Assembly (NCBI GenBank): GCA_015491595.1
Contig: WFVP01000151.1
Location: forward strand, 1-6,700
Origin: Anaerolineales bacterium
GTDB taxonomy: Bacteria; Chloroflexota; Anaerolineae; Anaerolineales; DRMV01
Length of the DNA stretch: 6,700 nt
Direction of reading: 5' to 3'
Below the pieces are notes generated by a model. It was not told where the DNA came from, searched no databases, and saw nothing but the letters and a program-made list of their open reading frames with translations. Below are positions 5,282 through 6,700 of this stretch, piece by piece (position 1 is the first letter of the stretch; each line of letters starts with the position of its first letter). Made by a program: the position numbers and the translations under genes.

Positions 5282-6697
5282 GTGGGAAACTGGCTCAAAT
5301 ACCTGACGTTGTTGGTTCTCGTGGCGGGTGGATGGTGGTTGGGCGCCCCGAAGGCGGATTTCGCCGCAGCCCCTGAGAGGCAGGCCCAGGCCTCGACACC
5401 GACGGTGGCGTCGACGACGCAGTCCACCGCCGACCATTCCCAGTTCGACGTTCTGCAACAGGATTTCGAGAACGCGGTGGAGGTCACGAAGGCGTGCCTG
5501 ACCTGTCACACGGAAGCGGCTAAACAGGTCATGGCCACTTTTCATTGGACATGGGAGCGTACCGACCTGCCCACGGGCAAAACGGTGGGCAAAAAGGTGG
5601 TCATCAACAACTTCTGCGTGGCCGTGGTCTCCAACTGGCGGCGGTGCACCAGCTGCCACGCCGGCTACGGATGGAAGGACGCCGGTTTCGATTTCACGAA
5701 AGAAGAACTGGTGGATTGCCTGGTGTGCCACGACACTACGGGGACTTACAAGAAGTTCCCGCCCGGTGCCGGGCACCCTGTTTATGAGCCCAAAGAGTTT
5801 CCTCCGGGGAGCGGAAAGATTTGGGAGCCGCCGGACTTGAAGAAGATTGCCCAAAATGTGGGGCCGACCAGCCGGGCCACCTGTGGCGCCTGCCACTTCT
5901 ACGGCGGTGGCGGGGACGGCGTGAAACACGGCGACATGGATTCCACCTTGAAGAATCCTCCCAAGACGGTGGATGTGCATATGTCCCCGGAGGGCGCCAA
6001 CATGACGTGTTCCGACTGTCATTACAGTGGCGCCCATCGTATCGCCGGCAGCCGTTATGCCATGACGGCCAAGGACACCCACGGCAAGGACCTGCCCGTC
6101 TCCGATGGCGATCCCGCGACGTGCGAATCCTGCCACGGGCTGGCTCCCATGAAGGACCCCAAGCTCAATGACCACGTGGACAAAGTGGCCTGCCAGACCT
6201 GCCACATTCCCGCCTTCGCCCGGGGGGATAAGCCCACCAAGATGTGGTGGGACTGGTCCAAGGCCGGCGACAAGGAGCGGGGCGTAGAGGAGGACGAAAA
6301 CGGGTGGGAGGTCTACAACTTCAAGAAGGGCGAGTTCGTCTGGGCCAAGAACGTGACGCCGACGTACCGATGGTTCAACGGTCGGATGGAGGTCATGACC
6401 CTGGGGGAGAAAATCGACCCCACCCAAGAGGTCTTCATCAACAAGCCCCTGGGCGGACCCGATGACCCCGAGGCCCGCATTTATCCCTTCAAGGTGTTCC
6501 GGGGGAAGCAAGGCTATGACCCCGTGAACCAGGTGCTGTTGGTCCCCCACCTGATGCCCTACAATGCAGAGGACAAGACGGCCTTCTGGGCCTCCTTCCA
6601 GTGGGGGCCGGCTTTTGAGGAGGGGATGAAGGCCGCCGGGCTTCCCTACAGCGGCCAGTACGATTGGGTGGAAACCACGATGTACTGGCCGCTGTAG
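5282..6697 (+). CDS. multiheme c-type cytochrome, octaheme tetrathionate reductase (OTR) family, probably C-terminally truncated
   Basis: A 471-residue exported cytochrome. Residues 1-30 hold a short N-region (K6), a hydrophobic stretch (about 7-22) and Ala-rich candidate cleavage sites, so it is a signal peptide or uncleaved anchor. An S/T/Q-rich linker follows. Seven CXXCH heme sites occur at 72-76, 122-126, 146-150, 201-205, 243-247, 281-285 and 304-308. Family-like blocks include ACLTCHTEAAKQVMATFHWTW, given here as two parts (ACLTCHTEAA, then VMATFHWTW), DCLVCHDTTGTYKKFP, CHFYGGGGDGVKHGD and VACQTCHIPAFARG, then KMWWDW. The Shewanella OTR reduces tetrathionate, nitrite and hydroxylamine in vitro; its physiological substrate is unsettled, so the role here is electron transfer or reduction outside the cytoplasmic membrane. 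As I recall the family, homologues continue past VETxMYWP to an eighth CXXCH, while this frame stops at YWPL-TAG. No partner gene (quinol oxidase or cytochrome maturation) is visible. Confidence 0.85.
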   Translation: MGNWLKYLTLLVLVAGGWWLGAPKADFAAAPERQAQASTPTVASTTQSTADHSQFDVLQQDFENAVEVTKACLTCHTEAAKQVMATFHWTWERTDLPTGKTVGKKVVINNFCVAVVSNWRRCTSCHAGYGWKDAGFDFTKEELVDCLVCHDTTGTYKKFPPGAGHPVYEPKEFPPGSGKIWEPPDLKKIAQNVGPTSRATCGACHFYGGGGDGVKHGDMDSTLKNPPKTVDVHMSPEGANMTCSDCHYSGAHRIAGSRYAMTAKDTHGKDLPVSDGDPATCESCHGLAPMKDPKLNDHVDKVACQTCHIPAFARGDKPTKMWWDWSKAGDKERGVEEDENGWEVYNFKKGEFVWAKNVTPTYRWFNGRMEVMTLGEKIDPTQEVFINKPLGGPDDPEARIYPFKVFRGKQGYDPVNQVLLVPHLMPYNAEDKTAFWASFQWGPAFEEGMKAAGLPYSGQYDWVETTMYWPL

Positions 6698-6700
6698 GGA

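Noticed and set aside
5162..6550. A 462-codon open frame on the minus strand opposite the cytochrome gene
   Set aside because: It mirrors a GC-rich gene with clear heme motifs, its product is low-complexity and G/H/V/L-rich with no recognisable motif, and it has no ribosome binding site. It is a codon-bias shadow.
2543..6697. The HerA-like ATPase and the cytochrome as one novel system
   Set aside because: They are divergent, have different cellular locations (cytosol versus exported) and share no visible functional link. Sharing a control region alone is too weak to claim a system.
1..6700. CRISPR array, insertion sequence, tRNA or rRNA
   Set aside because: I saw no regularly spaced repeats, transposase motifs, terminal repeats or recognisable structural RNA sequence on either strand.

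Overview
The window is GC-rich DNA (above 60% G+C by eye) carrying four protein-coding genes and one divergent intergenic region. Protein sequence style and gene content (a cyanobacterial/Deinococcus-type RNase II, a long HerA-like ATPase with a coiled coil, an octaheme tetrathionate reductase-family cytochrome, GTG/TTG starts) suggest a deep-branching, possibly thermophilic bacterium such as a member of Chloroflexota (Anaerolineae-like). This placement is an impression from sequence style, with no marker gene behind it.

Layout: the left third (1-2511, plus strand) is an RNA-metabolism pair. Peptidyl-tRNA hydrolase (pth) is followed after 3 nt by an RNase II/RNB-family exoribonuclease, so the two are almost certainly co-transcribed. 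The pth frame is open to the left window edge, so its real start may lie further left. Converging on this pair across only 31 nt is a long minus-strand gene (2543-5029) for a HerA/FtsK-superfamily ATPase with a C-terminal coiled coil. No nurA or other partner gene is in view.

Between the ATPase gene and the last gene lies a 252-nt divergent intergenic region (5030-5281). Its right half is AT-richer than the rest of the window, and it holds four short inverted repeats in about 110 nt, a plausible control region. To its right, on the plus strand, is a secreted or membrane-anchored multiheme c-type cytochrome of the octaheme tetrathionate reductase family (5282-6697), led by a strong Shine-Dalgarno. 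It has seven CXXCH motifs, not eight. Its TAG stop falls where, from memory of the family, the C-terminal segment with the last heme site should begin, and the window ends 3 nt later. It is therefore either a seven-heme variant or a gene broken by a stop or frameshift.

The housekeeping pair, the orphan ATPase and the respiratory cytochrome do not form an obvious single pathway. I found no RNA genes, CRISPR array, insertion sequence or attachment site, and no clear new multi-gene system. The truncated cytochrome and its upstream control region are the best leads.
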